DNA of 64,000 nt from Ktedonosporobacter rubrisoli (GCF_004208415.1 NZ_CP035758.1:5952001-6016000), one strand, 5' to 3'. Numbered from the stretch's first letter, positions 50,249 to 60,140 are shown. Numbers and translations are program-made. The notes: generated by a model from the sequence alone, not told the origin.

Positions 50249-52678
50249 ATGAACATCGAACAACGCCGTCTCGGGCCATACGAACTACAACAGCTCCTGG
50301 CCAGCCATCCTACGAACGAGGTCTGGAAGGCTTTTGATGGCCAGAAACGCCGCTATGTTAGTATCAAGATCTGGCCGATCAATGCGCAGATCGACTCTGA
50401 CGTAATTTCACATTTTCTACAGGAGGGCCAGGAGCTTACCGCCTTACACCATCCACATATTGCGCAGGTACTTGATGTTCAGACGAGCCGACAGATTGAA
50501 ACAGGTCAACAAGAAGCATATATTGTAACTGAGTATATTGAGGGTCAATCCCTTGCCGATTATATGCATAGCATAGCGCAGACAGGGCAATTGTCCTCCC
50601 CGCAAGAAATCGTCGAGCTCCTATCCTTTATCGGTAGCGCGCTAGATTATGCGCACCGTCGCGGCATTGTGCATGGCCACATCAAGCCAAGCAATATTAT
50701 CTTTGATCGACATCACGCAGGAACCAGCGCTCTAGGAGAGCCGAAACTTACAGATTTTGGCGCCAACGCATTTCCGCGCCCAATCAATATCCCGCTCAGC
50801 GAGGCCTACTATGTCTCGCCAGAGATCGCCCAGGGTCAGGCAGCAACAGTTCAGAGCGACCTCTATATGCTGGGCATTGTGCTCTACGAGCTCTGCACAG
50901 GCAAGCTTCCCTTTGAAGGCAATAACGCCAGCGAAGTCATGTTACAGCATATTCGCGCAACTCCCACAGCTCCAGCAAGTATCAATCCGCACATTCTGCC
51001 AGCTCTGGCCTCGGTTATTATGCGCAGCCTGGCCAAGGACCCGGCAGCTCGCTTTGCCAACGCTTCGGCCATGACTGTAGCCGTGGCCAAAGCTCTTGAC
51101 ATTCCCTTACATGACGTCGTGAGCCAGTCGGGAACCTGGCTGGGCATCTCCCTACAAAACGCTGGATCGCCTCAAGATACTATGAATAGCCCTACTTACC
51201 TCAGTCCCCTGCCATCCCAGCAGTTTCCGGGAGCTATGCCAGGGCCTTACGGGCCTTCAGCGCATATCGCAACGCAGGGACCACCATCCACGCCGATTCC
51301 AGCATTTACGCAAGGAAGTCAGACCTTGCAGGCCAGTGGCACGGTACCAGCCGTCAGAGCGCCCGGTAGCGGCCAGCAAGAGACGCCAGTTCCGCCAGCC
51401 ACAGGAGGAGCTTTTAGCAGCGGCGCTCAGCGGGCTGTCGTTCCCGCCACGCAGCCGCCTAACTATCCCTACTCGCCACCTGCGCACTCCGGGCGCCGCA
51501 CTGCGGCGATTATCCTGATTGCCGTGGCGATTCTAGTGCTGCTTAGCGGGGTGCTGGGGACGCTCCTGCTGAACTTCAACGGAGGTGCAGCGCCACAGAA
51601 AGAGCTTGCTGGACACGCATTTTTTGCCAGCAGTGGGCAGCTTAATCAAAATAGCGCGCAAGGTATCGCCGATAGATTGCAAACAGATTTGCAGGGCCTC
51701 CCTAACCCGCAAACCGGCAAGAGCTACTATATCTGGCTGCTCAGCGAACAGTCTAACGCTGTCAACGCTCTACCCATCTTGCTGGGCACTGTCACCAACG
51801 GTGGGCGCGCCAACTTTACCTATGCAGGCGATGCTACCCATAACGATTTGCTGATCAGCTATAGCCGACTCTTGATTACCGAAGAGGATGCGGGCACGCC
51901 GCCAAGCAATCCATCCCTGGACCCTACAACGTGGCGCTACTATGCGGAATTCTCGCATGCCCCCAATCCCCTTGATACGGAGAACCACTTTAGCTTGCTT
52001 GACCATCTGCGCCACCTGCTGGCCCAGGACCCTAAGCTAAAGTCTGTCGGCCTGAATGGAGGCCTGGACATCTGGCTCTTCAGAAACACAATGAAGATCC
52101 TCGAATGGGCGGGAAGCGCACGCGATGCGCGCAACTCTGGAGATATAAACCTTGCGCGCAGGCAAATCGTGCGTATTCTCGACTATCTCGACGGCTCTCA
52201 ATATATTGGGACCGAAAATCTGCCACCTGATCTGCAGACACTGCTTGTCGATCCAACCATAGCGCGCGTGGCCTTGCTCGAATTTGACGTCCAGAATCAG
52301 CAGCCGCCCGGCTATCTCCGGCATATCGGCATCCACCTGCGCGAACTGAGCACAGCCCCCGGAGTCACACCAGCTCAGAAACAGCTGGCCATCCGCATCA
52401 ATGAGGACATCAACAATGTACAGTTCTGGCTCAGTGCAGCCCATAAGGATGCCGAAAAGCTTATTCACACGCCGCCGGATCAGTTAGGGCGACCAGAGAT
52501 GCTACCTGTCTTCGATGACCTGTTCAACCAGGCTAACATGGCTTTCGTCGGACAAGTTGATCCCAACACCAACCAGGTCAAAGAAGGGGTGGTACAGATT
52601 CACTACAATATTCAGCGCCTGGCAACCTTTGATATTGCCCGCTGTACAGCAAGCAATCAGTCGCAACCCTGTTCGTAA
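50249..52678 (+). CDS. Transmembrane Ser/Thr kinase-like protein 2 (HGH pseudokinase)
   Basis: An 809-residue paralogue. The kinase-like domain (about 8-275) has lost the glycine-rich loop (LLASHPTNEVWKAF) and reads HGHIKPSN in the catalytic loop, so residue 144 is His instead of Asp; the beta-3 Lys (VSIKIW) and DFG (LTDFGAN) remain. It is most likely inactive as a kinase. A Pro/Ala-rich linker is followed by a membrane helix at about 417-443 and the ectodomain (GHAFFASSGQLNQNSAQG, GKSYYIWLLSEQ, FTYAGDATHNDLLIS, SRLLITEEDAG, LGLNGGLDIWLF-like block). AAAGG lies before the ATG. 293 bases separate it from gene 1. Confidence 0.87.
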   Translation: MNIEQRRLGPYELQQLLASHPTNEVWKAFDGQKRRYVSIKIWPINAQIDSDVISHFLQEGQELTALHHPHIAQVLDVQTSRQIETGQQEAYIVTEYIEGQSLADYMHSIAQTGQLSSPQEIVELLSFIGSALDYAHRRGIVHGHIKPSNIIFDRHHAGTSALGEPKLTDFGANAFPRPINIPLSEAYYVSPEIAQGQAATVQSDLYMLGIVLYELCTGKLPFEGNNASEVMLQHIRATPTAPASINPHILPALASVIMRSLAKDPAARFANASAMTVAVAKALDIPLHDVVSQSGTWLGISLQNAGSPQDTMNSPTYLSPLPSQQFPGAMPGPYGPSAHIATQGPPSTPIPAFTQGSQTLQASGTVPAVRAPGSGQQETPVPPATGGAFSSGAQRAVVPATQPPNYPYSPPAHSGRRTAAIILIAVAILVLLSGVLGTLLLNFNGGAAPQKELAGHAFFASSGQLNQNSAQGIADRLQTDLQGLPNPQTGKSYYIWLLSEQSNAVNALPILLGTVTNGGRANFTYAGDATHNDLLISYSRLLITEEDAGTPPSNPSLDPTTWRYYAEFSHAPNPLDTENHFSLLDHLRHLLAQDPKLKSVGLNGGLDIWLFRNTMKILEWAGSARDARNSGDINLARRQIVRILDYLDGSQYIGTENLPPDLQTLLVDPTIARVALLEFDVQNQQPPGYLRHIGIHLRELSTAPGVTPAQKQLAIRINEDINNVQFWLSAAHKDAEKLIHTPPDQLGRPEMLPVFDDLFNQANMAFVGQVDPNTNQVKEGVVQIHYNIQRLATFDIARCTASNQSQPCS

Positions 52679-52867
52679 TATACTGACCAGGCTCTTTTGA
52701 CATCAGCGCGGCTTCCGAGGATGCGCGGAGGATAGAGAGGCCAAAAGCAAGTTTCTCGCCTCCGCCAGGCAAGTAGTCGTCAGGAGACCGGTAGTTAGTG
52801 GCTTCTTAGATAGTAGAGCTTGATAGGCAGCCGAGGGTATCACCCGCAGAGAAATGAGTGGTCGAAT

Positions 52868-55318
52868 ATGAGTATGACACCAAAGCGCCTTGATAAATAT
52901 GAGCTTCTGGAACGTCTGGGGCACGGTGGAGTAGCCGAGGTCTGGAAAGCGCTTGATGTTAAGCTACAGCGCTTTGTGGCTCTCAAACTGTTAAAGCCGG
53001 ACCTGCGCGAAGATCCCAACTTTATTACGCGCTTCCAGCGCGAGGCGCAGCTTATCGCCTCCCTGCACCATCCCAACATTGTGCAGATTCACGACTTCCA
53101 GGTATTTCAGCCTTCCGACAATAGCGGCAGCTTGCCCATTGCCTATATGGTCATGGACTATATCGAGGGCCAGACGCTCGCCCTCTACATTCACCAGACC
53201 TCGCGCCAGGGCCAGATCCCCAGTCCTACCGAAATTATCAATCTCTTTACCTCGATCAGCATGGCCATCGACTACGCGCATCAACACGGCATGTTGCACC
53301 GCGATATTAAGCCTGCCAACATCCTGCTAGATAATCACAACACCGTGCACAACCCGATGGGCGAGCCCATCCTTACCGATTTTGGCGTAGCCAAGCTTTT
53401 AAGTACCACCACAAATACGCTTAGCGGCGCCCTGCTTGGTACCCCGCTTTACATCTCGCCCGAACAGGCCAGCGGCTACCAGGGCAATGAACGCAGCGAT
53501 CTCTATTCGTTGGGCGTGATCCTCTACGAGATCGTCACTGGCGTCACGCCCTTCAGGGGAGATACGCCCCTCGATGTTATCACCCAGCATATCAACGCCA
53601 CGCCAACGCGGCCATCGCTGCTCAATCCCCAGATTCCGCCGGCCCTGGAGATGGTTATTATGCGCAGCCTTGCCAAGAACCCTGACGCGCGCTTTGCTAG
53701 CGCTTCATCGATGACGGCGGCCATTGCCGAGGCTTTTGAGCAAGCCGTACCTGCTGTCCTGGGAACCCCAACGTTCCCGCCGGATCTAGAAGATATGCCA
53801 ACCCATCTGACGCCGCTGCCACCCACGTCGTTGCCCTCACCTACACCGATACCAGCTACGGCCGGTACTTCGGGACAGGGAGCACTCGCGCCGGGCAATC
53901 AGGGGCCGATCAGCCAGCCGGGGATTACCCCTAATGCCACGCCAAATTTTACGCCGGTAATGATCTATGCGCCGCCGACGCCGGCCCAGCCACCACCGAC
54001 GCGCCAGGCTCCGCCTCATGGACCGCCAAACGGTCCCACGCCTGTACCGCCTCACTATCTACAAGCTGGAGGAGGACGACGCGGAAAACGGCTCTACCTA
54101 TTCTTGATCCCGCTGCTGATCATTGTACTGATCGGCTCGGCTCTGGGCGCCTATCTGCTGCTCTTCCCGCAGCTCTTCGCCGCTCCCAGCCCGATTGTTG
54201 GCCACGCCTTCTATGTGAGCAGCGGACAACTCAATCCAGGCAGCGCGCAAGGTATCGCCGATCAGCTACAGTTGGATCTTGAAAACGTTCCCGCACCGCA
54301 GGCCGGCAAGAGCTATTATGTCTGGCTGCTTGGCGATAGAAATCCTGAGAAGAACCCCGATCTGATTGGTCCGCGCCCGATTAAGCCGCCGCTCCTGCTT
54401 ACCAATAATCTTGTAGTACGTAACGGCTCTGTCCATTACACCTTCCCGGGAGATGCTCAGCATAACAATCTCATCTCGGCTACCAGCCGCTTACTCATCA
54501 CCGAGCAAAACGCAGGAGATCGGCCCGGCGCGCCGCCTACGGATCGCAGCACCTGGCGCTATTATGCCGAGCTGCCCCAGGCTCAGATTCCCGGCGATAA
54601 TCCCGGCTTTAGCGCATTGGTACACATCAGGCACCTTTTCTACAACGAGACCAATATTGAGGTTCTGGGCTTGCCAGGCGGCCTGGATATCTGGCTTTTT
54701 AGAAATACAGAGAAGGTATTGGAATATGCGGTAAGCGCCCGCGACGATTGGCATGGCCAGAACACCAGCACCTCAGATATCCAGCTAATGAATGCTCAGT
54801 TTATACGCATTCTCGACTACCTTGACGGCGCGCCAAATGTGCACATCGACGTGCCTGCCGACACGCCCTTAATTGCCGATCAGCTCGCCTCCAAGGTGGC
54901 CTTACTAACCGTCAGTCCACAAGGCCAGGTCCCAACCAATTATGCCAAAGACCCGCCGGGCTACGTCGATCACGTTCAGTTGCACGTCGGACAGGTCGCC
55001 AAAGCAACCGACATTACTCCGGATACGCTGCGCCTGACTTCGCGCATCCTCGATGCCGTGAACAGATCCAAAGGCTGGCTGACCAATGTGCGTAAAGATG
55101 CTCTGGCTCTCTTCCAGTTGCGCAACAATCCAACCCAGATGGGCCAGGACTCGACGCGCCAGCTACTCGACGATTTGGTCACGCAGGCAACCTATGCCTA
55201 TATTGGCCAGCTTGACCCTACGACAAACCAGGTGCAAGCAGGCGTACTACAGGCCCATTACGATATTCAGCAACTCGCGACACTGACCATCACGCGCAAT
55301 CTGCCAAAAACCATTTAG
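52868..55318 (+). CDS. Transmembrane Ser/Thr kinase 3 (active-type)
   Basis: An 816-residue kinase with all catalytic residues: LGHGGVAEVWKALD, beta-3 Lys in VALKLLK, HRDIKPAN (Asp146), LTDFGVAKLL, TPLYISPEQASG, RSDLYSLGVILYEIVTG. A Pro-rich linker (about 300-405) leads to a membrane helix (about 409-435) and a complete ectodomain of about 380 residues (GHAFYVSSGQLNPGSAQG, GKSYYVWLLGDRN, FPGDAQHNNLISATSRLLIT, STWRYYAELPQ, LPGGLDIWLFRNTEKVLEYA, then helices). Its ectodomain is the best template for the family. The ATG at 52868 is chosen over the TTG-start frame from 52820; the ribosome binding site is weak. Confidence 0.9.
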   Translation: MSMTPKRLDKYELLERLGHGGVAEVWKALDVKLQRFVALKLLKPDLREDPNFITRFQREAQLIASLHHPNIVQIHDFQVFQPSDNSGSLPIAYMVMDYIEGQTLALYIHQTSRQGQIPSPTEIINLFTSISMAIDYAHQHGMLHRDIKPANILLDNHNTVHNPMGEPILTDFGVAKLLSTTTNTLSGALLGTPLYISPEQASGYQGNERSDLYSLGVILYEIVTGVTPFRGDTPLDVITQHINATPTRPSLLNPQIPPALEMVIMRSLAKNPDARFASASSMTAAIAEAFEQAVPAVLGTPTFPPDLEDMPTHLTPLPPTSLPSPTPIPATAGTSGQGALAPGNQGPISQPGITPNATPNFTPVMIYAPPTPAQPPPTRQAPPHGPPNGPTPVPPHYLQAGGGRRGKRLYLFLIPLLIIVLIGSALGAYLLLFPQLFAAPSPIVGHAFYVSSGQLNPGSAQGIADQLQLDLENVPAPQAGKSYYVWLLGDRNPEKNPDLIGPRPIKPPLLLTNNLVVRNGSVHYTFPGDAQHNNLISATSRLLITEQNAGDRPGAPPTDRSTWRYYAELPQAQIPGDNPGFSALVHIRHLFYNETNIEVLGLPGGLDIWLFRNTEKVLEYAVSARDDWHGQNTSTSDIQLMNAQFIRILDYLDGAPNVHIDVPADTPLIADQLASKVALLTVSPQGQVPTNYAKDPPGYVDHVQLHVGQVAKATDITPDTLRLTSRILDAVNRSKGWLTNVRKDALALFQLRNNPTQMGQDSTRQLLDDLVTQATYAYIGQLDPTTNQVQAGVLQAHYDIQQLATLTITRNLPKTI

Positions 55319-55396
55319 GCAAGCGAGCATGGGAGAAAAATAGGTAGCAAAGGAGAAAGGTGAGAAAACGAAAATTACATAGGGGCAAGATCGGAC

Positions 55397-55425
55397 TTGC
55401 ACATCAAGTCCGGGTCGGCTACAAT
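55397..55425 (+). promoter_or_regulatory. Promoter of kinase gene 4
   Basis: TTGCAC (55397-55402), a 17-base spacer, TACAAT (55420-55425). It would give a leader of about 170 bases before the ATG at 55604 and means the array is not one simple operon. Confidence 0.5.
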
Positions 55426-55603
55426 AATCATTGTGTGCAAATAGAAGAACTGGCCGGGAAGAATTGGCATGACAGAGCGGGGCAGCCTGGCTGCCTCGGT
55501 AGCCAAACCCGGGCCAGGTCTGAACGGGTCTCCACGCGGTACACGGACGTTTTAGGGCCATCAGTGTGTGGGTGCACCTGCTCACCCGTCGAAGAGCTGC
55601 ATT

Positions 55604-57307
55604 ATGAGTAAAGAGCCGCGCCGTCTTGGGAAATATGAGCTGCGTGAACGCCTGGCCCGCGGGGGTCAGGGCGAAGTATGGAAAGCGCTTGATACTCAAC
55701 TTCGACGTCATGTCGCCATCAAGCTCCTGCACGCCGATCTACAGCACGATACCGATTTTGTGGAGCGCTTCGAGCGCGAGGCCCAGCTCATTGCCGCGCT
55801 ACGCCATCCAAATATTGTGCAGATCCACGATTTTCGCATTGCCCAGCCGCCAGAAGCTGAGAGCACGGTTGCCTATATGGTCATGGATTTTGTCTCACGT
55901 GAGACGTTAGCCGATCATATCCGCAATACTTCGCGCAAAGGCCAGTTTCCGCCAGCCACCGATATCGTTCATCTCTTTACCGGGGTGAGCCTGGCCCTCG
56001 ACTATGCTCATGGTCAGGGGATGATTCATCGCGATATCAAGCCTGCCAATATTCTGCTTGATCATCGTCTGCCAACAGCTAGCCCGCTGGGCGAGCCGGT
56101 CCTCACCGATTTTGGCATTGCGCGCCTGCAGGGAAGCGTCACAGGAACAATGGCCGGCTCGCTTCTGGGCACGCCGCTCTATATCTCACCAGAGCAGGCC
56201 AAAGGCTTGCGCGGCGACCACCGCAGCGATCTGTATTCACTCGGCATCATTCTCTACGAGATCGCGACTGGCATTACACCGTTCCGGGGCGATACGACGA
56301 TGGCCATTCTCATGCAGCACGTCCATACGATGCCCACACCGCCCCCGCTCATCAATCCACGCATCTCGTCCGAGCTCTCGGCAGTTATTTTAAAGAGCAT
56401 AGCCAAGAGCCCTGATGATCGTTTTCCCGACGCGCGCAGCCTGACTATCGCGCTGGCCGAAGCCGTGCAGGTTCCAGTACCAGCCAAGCTTAAACAGCCC
56501 CGCTCAAGCCCGCGCTCCGTATCTTCTACCTCTCTTGCCTCGCAGCCCTTAACTCCTCCCTATGGGAATACACGCGGACTGGAAGCCGAATCGCCGCCTT
56601 ACCCACAGGCTACGCAGCGCAACCTCACCACGCCGGCTAGCAGCTATACGCCCGGCTCAGCTTCGGCGATTTATATGAGCGGCCCCCAGGCGCGAGTAAC
56701 TCAGCAAACGCCGCCGCTCTCGGCTTCACCAACGATACCGGCTCAGTCCTCAGCAGATGCGCAAAGTCCTCAAAGCAGCCAGGTCACTATGCTACCTGCT
56801 AGAAGGAAGCGCTTTATAGTGCTGGCCGCTCTGCTGACAGTTGTCCTGCTTGGCGGGCTTATAGCAACCTTTAGCATGCTCTTTCCTGCCACGCCCGCAC
56901 CAGCACCCACGGTGGGCAGAATTCAGTTTAGCAACAGCGGGCAAGTGCCCCAGGGCACTTATGACCAGCTCCAAATTGATCTGCCGCATATTCCCGCGCC
57001 TTCAGCGGGCCATGTATACTACGCCTGGATCGACAGTTCCAGTATAGAGAGCGATAGGCCACATTGGAAGCTTAATGTAGATGCTCAGGGCCATCTCTAT
57101 GCCGCCAACTTAACATATAGAGGTCATCCCAACCTGCTTATCCCTAACTCGATTCTCCTGATCACCGAAGAAGACGCTTCTATGGAACCTGTCGTGCCCT
57201 TCACCGATCCGCGTGCACGACTCTACTATGCTCAGATTAAGCAATCTGGAACATCAGGCTATGATGTTCAGGCTTGCCCGCCCGAGGGCACCATCTGCCA
57301 ACAATAG
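55604..57307 (+). CDS. Transmembrane Ser/Thr kinase 4 (active-type, short ectodomain)
   Basis: A 567-residue kinase with intact motifs: LARGGQGEVWKALD, VAIKLLH, HRDIKPAN (Asp144), LTDFGIARL, TPLYISPEQAKG. A linker (about 290-400) leads to a membrane helix at about 403-427. The ectodomain is only about 140 residues: it keeps the first half (GRIQFSNSGQVP, GHVYYAWIDSS, LLITEEDAS, RLYYAQIKQ) and then ends in a short Cys-containing tail, CPPEGTICQQ. The roughly 200-residue helical C-terminal part of the paralogues is missing. Gene end looks genuine, with no continuing homology in the 211 bases after it. GAAGAG precedes the ATG at 55604. Confidence 0.9.
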   Translation: MSKEPRRLGKYELRERLARGGQGEVWKALDTQLRRHVAIKLLHADLQHDTDFVERFEREAQLIAALRHPNIVQIHDFRIAQPPEAESTVAYMVMDFVSRETLADHIRNTSRKGQFPPATDIVHLFTGVSLALDYAHGQGMIHRDIKPANILLDHRLPTASPLGEPVLTDFGIARLQGSVTGTMAGSLLGTPLYISPEQAKGLRGDHRSDLYSLGIILYEIATGITPFRGDTTMAILMQHVHTMPTPPPLINPRISSELSAVILKSIAKSPDDRFPDARSLTIALAEAVQVPVPAKLKQPRSSPRSVSSTSLASQPLTPPYGNTRGLEAESPPYPQATQRNLTTPASSYTPGSASAIYMSGPQARVTQQTPPLSASPTIPAQSSADAQSPQSSQVTMLPARRKRFIVLAALLTVVLLGGLIATFSMLFPATPAPAPTVGRIQFSNSGQVPQGTYDQLQIDLPHIPAPSAGHVYYAWIDSSSIESDRPHWKLNVDAQGHLYAANLTYRGHPNLLIPNSILLITEEDASMEPVVPFTDPRARLYYAQIKQSGTSGYDVQACPPEGTICQQ

Positions 57308-57381
57308 ATCCTGGTTAGCCACTTTTTTAGCGAAGATAAAAATTTCTACAATGAAGCTCTGGCAAATTGTGAAATAGCGCA

Positions 57382-57411
57382 TTGACATATTACACGTCTA
57401 TCTGCTAAAAA
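57382..57411 (+). promoter_or_regulatory. Possible promoter of kinase gene 5
   Basis: TTGACA (57382-57387), an 18-base spacer and TAAAAA (57406-57411), about 108 bases before the ATG at 57519. A perfect -35 with a moderate -10. Confidence 0.4.
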
Positions 57412-57518
57412 TTATATGCAATCATTTCTTTCGCGAAAACTATGTAATTAGTAATTATTTCACTATTATTTTCCGTCACTGATGCGAAGCAAACAAATTC
57501 AAGCGCAAAGGAACGCTC

Positions 57519-59045
57519 ATGGCCAATAATCAACAACAACTGGGAAAATATGAACTGCAAGAGCGCCTGGGTCGAGGAGGCATGGCGGAAGTATGGAAAG
57601 CATTTGATCCTCAACTCAGGCGCCATGTCGCTATCAAGTTCCTGCAGGCCAACTTGCGCACTGATCCTGATTTCATGATCCGTTTCGTGCGTGAGGCGCA
57701 AGTTATTGCCTCACTCCACCATCCTAATATTGTCCAGGTATACGACTTTCACACCCCAGGAGAAGGTGATGATAGCTCCATGCCTTATATGGTCATGGAT
57801 TATATAGAAGGCGGTCAGACGCTAGCTGACTATATACGGAATACGTCCCGCAAGGGCTTATTTCCTTCGTCCGAAGAACTGTTACATCTCTTTACGGCTA
57901 TCACGCTGGCGGTAGACTATGCGCACCAGCACAATATGATCCATCGCGATATTAAGCCAGCCAACATTCTGCTTGACAAGCGTAACGTCACGCATAACCC
58001 GATGGGCGAGCCAATTCTTAGCGATTTTGGCATCGTGAAGATGCTGGGCACGGCTACCGGTACGCTCACAAGCTCATCAATTGGCACGCCGCTCTACGTC
58101 TCGCCAGAGCAGGCGCAGGGACATCCGGGCAACGAGCGCAGCGACATCTATTCTCTTGGTGTTGTGCTTTACGAGATGTGCACAGGTGTGCCTCCCTTCA
58201 GAGGCGACGGACCTTATGCCATCATGATGCAACACGTGCACGAGAATCCAACGCCGCCGCGCCTTATCAACCAAGAAATTCCGGCGGCCCTGGAAGTTGT
58301 TATTCTGCGCTGCCTGGCTAAAGATCCCACTGCCCGCTTTCCACGCGCAACCTCGCTGGCCGCAGCTCTGGCCGAAGCGCTCAACCTGCCGGTTCCCGAA
58401 GCCGTGAAGCGCATAGCCACCTATCCGCTCGATCCAACCGAGCAGCCGACCTACTTCAGCCCTCTACCGGACCAGGTAGAGGCGGCCGCCGCGCGACAAT
58501 CAGCCTCGGCGTCACCTAACAGGGCCGTGCATCAGACTCCTGGCCCCGTCAGCGTGGCCAAAAAAGCTAGCGAGCGAACGGAATATCATGCTCCGGCGGC
58601 CGTAGCCAATACGCCATCTTCGCTTCCCACTGTCGCGCAGGCAGAACAAGCGGCGCCGGCTAGCAGGCCTTCCCGCGCATCCGAAACGCCGCCGCCAGCA
58701 GGTCCCTTGCCCACGTCGTCGCCATTTCAAGCCGGCGGAAATCGCCCCCGCCCGCTCTTTATTGCCCTGGCCGCATTCATCATCATCGTAGCCCTGATTG
58801 GCACTACGCTATTCTTTCTCCTGCCCAGACCAGGATCTACAGCCGCGCAAAACGGGCCGGCCGCTGGACAAAATCAGAGCGTAGGAAGCGCATTCTTTGT
58901 GGATAGTGGGCAAAGCAATCCGAACTCGACGATTACCAGCGATAGCTTTTCTATACGGCTCACAAATATACCCGATCCGGCTCCTGGCAATGCTTACTAT
59001 GCCTGGCTTCCCCCGACGATGCGCATCCAGAGAGCGGCACTGTAG
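57519..59045 (+). CDS. Transmembrane Ser/Thr kinase 5, ectodomain cut by frameshift
   Basis: As read, 508 residues: an intact kinase (LGRGGMAEVWKAFD, VAIKFLQ, HRDIKPAN with Asp144, LSDFGIVKML, TPLYVSPEQAQG), a Pro/Ala-rich linker, a membrane helix at about 412-436, and the beginning of the ectodomain (GSAFFVDSGQSNPNS, APGNAYYAWL). After YYAWL the family homology leaves this frame at a run of five C (59010-59014) and continues in the -1 frame; the present frame ends in an unrelated tail, PPTMRIQRAAL. AAAGGA precedes the ATG. See the separate entry for the downstream half. Confidence 0.88.
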   Translation: MANNQQQLGKYELQERLGRGGMAEVWKAFDPQLRRHVAIKFLQANLRTDPDFMIRFVREAQVIASLHHPNIVQVYDFHTPGEGDDSSMPYMVMDYIEGGQTLADYIRNTSRKGLFPSSEELLHLFTAITLAVDYAHQHNMIHRDIKPANILLDKRNVTHNPMGEPILSDFGIVKMLGTATGTLTSSSIGTPLYVSPEQAQGHPGNERSDIYSLGVVLYEMCTGVPPFRGDGPYAIMMQHVHENPTPPRLINQEIPAALEVVILRCLAKDPTARFPRATSLAAALAEALNLPVPEAVKRIATYPLDPTEQPTYFSPLPDQVEAAAARQSASASPNRAVHQTPGPVSVAKKASERTEYHAPAAVANTPSSLPTVAQAEQAAPASRPSRASETPPPAGPLPTSSPFQAGGNRPRPLFIALAAFIIIVALIGTTLFFLLPRPGSTAAQNGPAAGQNQSVGSAFFVDSGQSNPNSTITSDSFSIRLTNIPDPAPGNAYYAWLPPTMRIQRAAL

Positions 59046-59911
59046 CGCTTGGACCCCTGACTGTCAATCATGGCCTGGCGACCCTGGCTAAACCATTCGT
59101 CGATCCTGCCCATCTCAATCTCCTCAATCAAGCCGGAAGTTTCCTGATTACCGAGCAGCAAGCGGGCACTCCTCCACTGGGTCCTTCGACCGACAAGCAC
59201 ACCTGGCGCTATATCGCTACGCTGCCACAAAAGAAAGGCGCCGACAACTTTAGCGGCCTCGACCATCTGCGCCATCTGCTCTCCAACGAGCCAACGCTGC
59301 AGACCTTAGGCTTAAACGGTGGCTTAGATTACTGGCTCCGCGAAAACAGTGAGGAAATCTGGAAGTGGTCAAGGGAAGCAATCGATCACAGCATGGTAGC
59401 CGATAGGCGCGCCAAGGTCGTCAACATTCTCTACTACTTGCATGGCTTATGCACAACCCAGGATTTGAGCCAGGCCGCGCCTAACACCAACACGCAACCC
59501 GATAGCGCGGCCATCGCCGGCACGCGCATGCCCTTGCTGGATTGCGCTCAGACTCCGGGAGATCAGCATCTTGGCTACATCAAGCATATCATCAGCCACC
59601 TGAATGGCGTACTGCATGCTCCGGGCTCAACGCCAGCGCAGGCAGCCTTGGCCAACCAGATCATCACTGCATTGAGCAATGTCAATCTGAAGCTAGAGCA
59701 GATTCAGCAGGATGCCCAACAGCTTATTCAAATGGATGATGCCCATTTCCAGGCCTCTCCTTTGCTTGGCGAGATCGAGCACTTAGCCAGCCAGGCCAAC
59801 GGAGGCTGGTTTGATCAGGGCACGGGAAAAACCTATGCCGGCACCGAGGCCATCTATGGCATGATTCAAAGTCTGGCCGCCTTCGACGTTCAGCCCTTCA
59901 AAGCGCAGTAA
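59012..59911 (+). pseudogene. Out-of-frame ectodomain half of kinase 5
   Basis: An open stretch of 300 codons without a start codon near its beginning, reading DDAHPESGTVALGP onward. It matches the ectodomains of kinases 2 and 3 block by block: AGSFLITEQQAGTPP, TDKHTWRYIATLP, FSGLDHLRHLL, LGLNGGLDYWLRENSEEIWK, AKVVNILYYLHG, then the helical C-terminal part to the TAA at 59911. It joins the upstream reading frame by a -1 shift within C5 at 59010-59014. It is either a true frameshift mutation, a sequencing error, or a site of ribosomal/polymerase slippage. The length kept open (900 bases with no stop) argues for a recent or non-fixed lesion. Confidence 0.85.
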
Positions 59912-59975
59912 GGTTGTTTACCTTGTAGAAGACACCTTGAATTCTGCTACCTTTAGTAGCCAAACCAAATTAAGC

Positions 59976-60008
59976 TGTGCACAAATTCATCAAATGAATT
60001 TGTGCACA
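59976..60008. repeat. 15-bp perfect inverted repeat upstream of the XPB promoter
   Basis: TGTGCACAAATTCAT and its exact complement are separated by three bases. It ends right where the -35 of the XPB promoter begins. It could be an operator or a terminator of the kinase array; there is no T-run on the plus strand. Confidence 0.75.
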
Positions 60009-60037
60009 TTGCGCTAAGCAGATTTGTTTGGTACAAT
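60009..60037 (+). promoter_or_regulatory. Promoter of the XPB-like helicase gene
   Basis: TTGCGC (60009-60014), a 17-base spacer, TACAAT (60032-60037), directly after the 15-bp inverted repeat. Confidence 0.55.
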
Positions 60038-60114
60038 AGTTCTACTTTAAATACTAAGCTCATCTTAATAGCTAGCTTCAAGTATGAGTTTCTTAATCGG
60101 AGAGGCGTAAAGGG

Positions 60115-60140
60115 TTATCTCAGGCGACCACCTGAGATAA
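60115..60140 (+). promoter_or_regulatory. Hairpin at the ribosome binding site of the XPB-like gene
   Basis: Perfect 10-bp stem TTATCTCAGG / CCTGAGATAA with a six-base loop; its 3' arm runs into the AAAGG ribosome binding site, so it could affect translation or mRNA stability. Confidence 0.4.
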
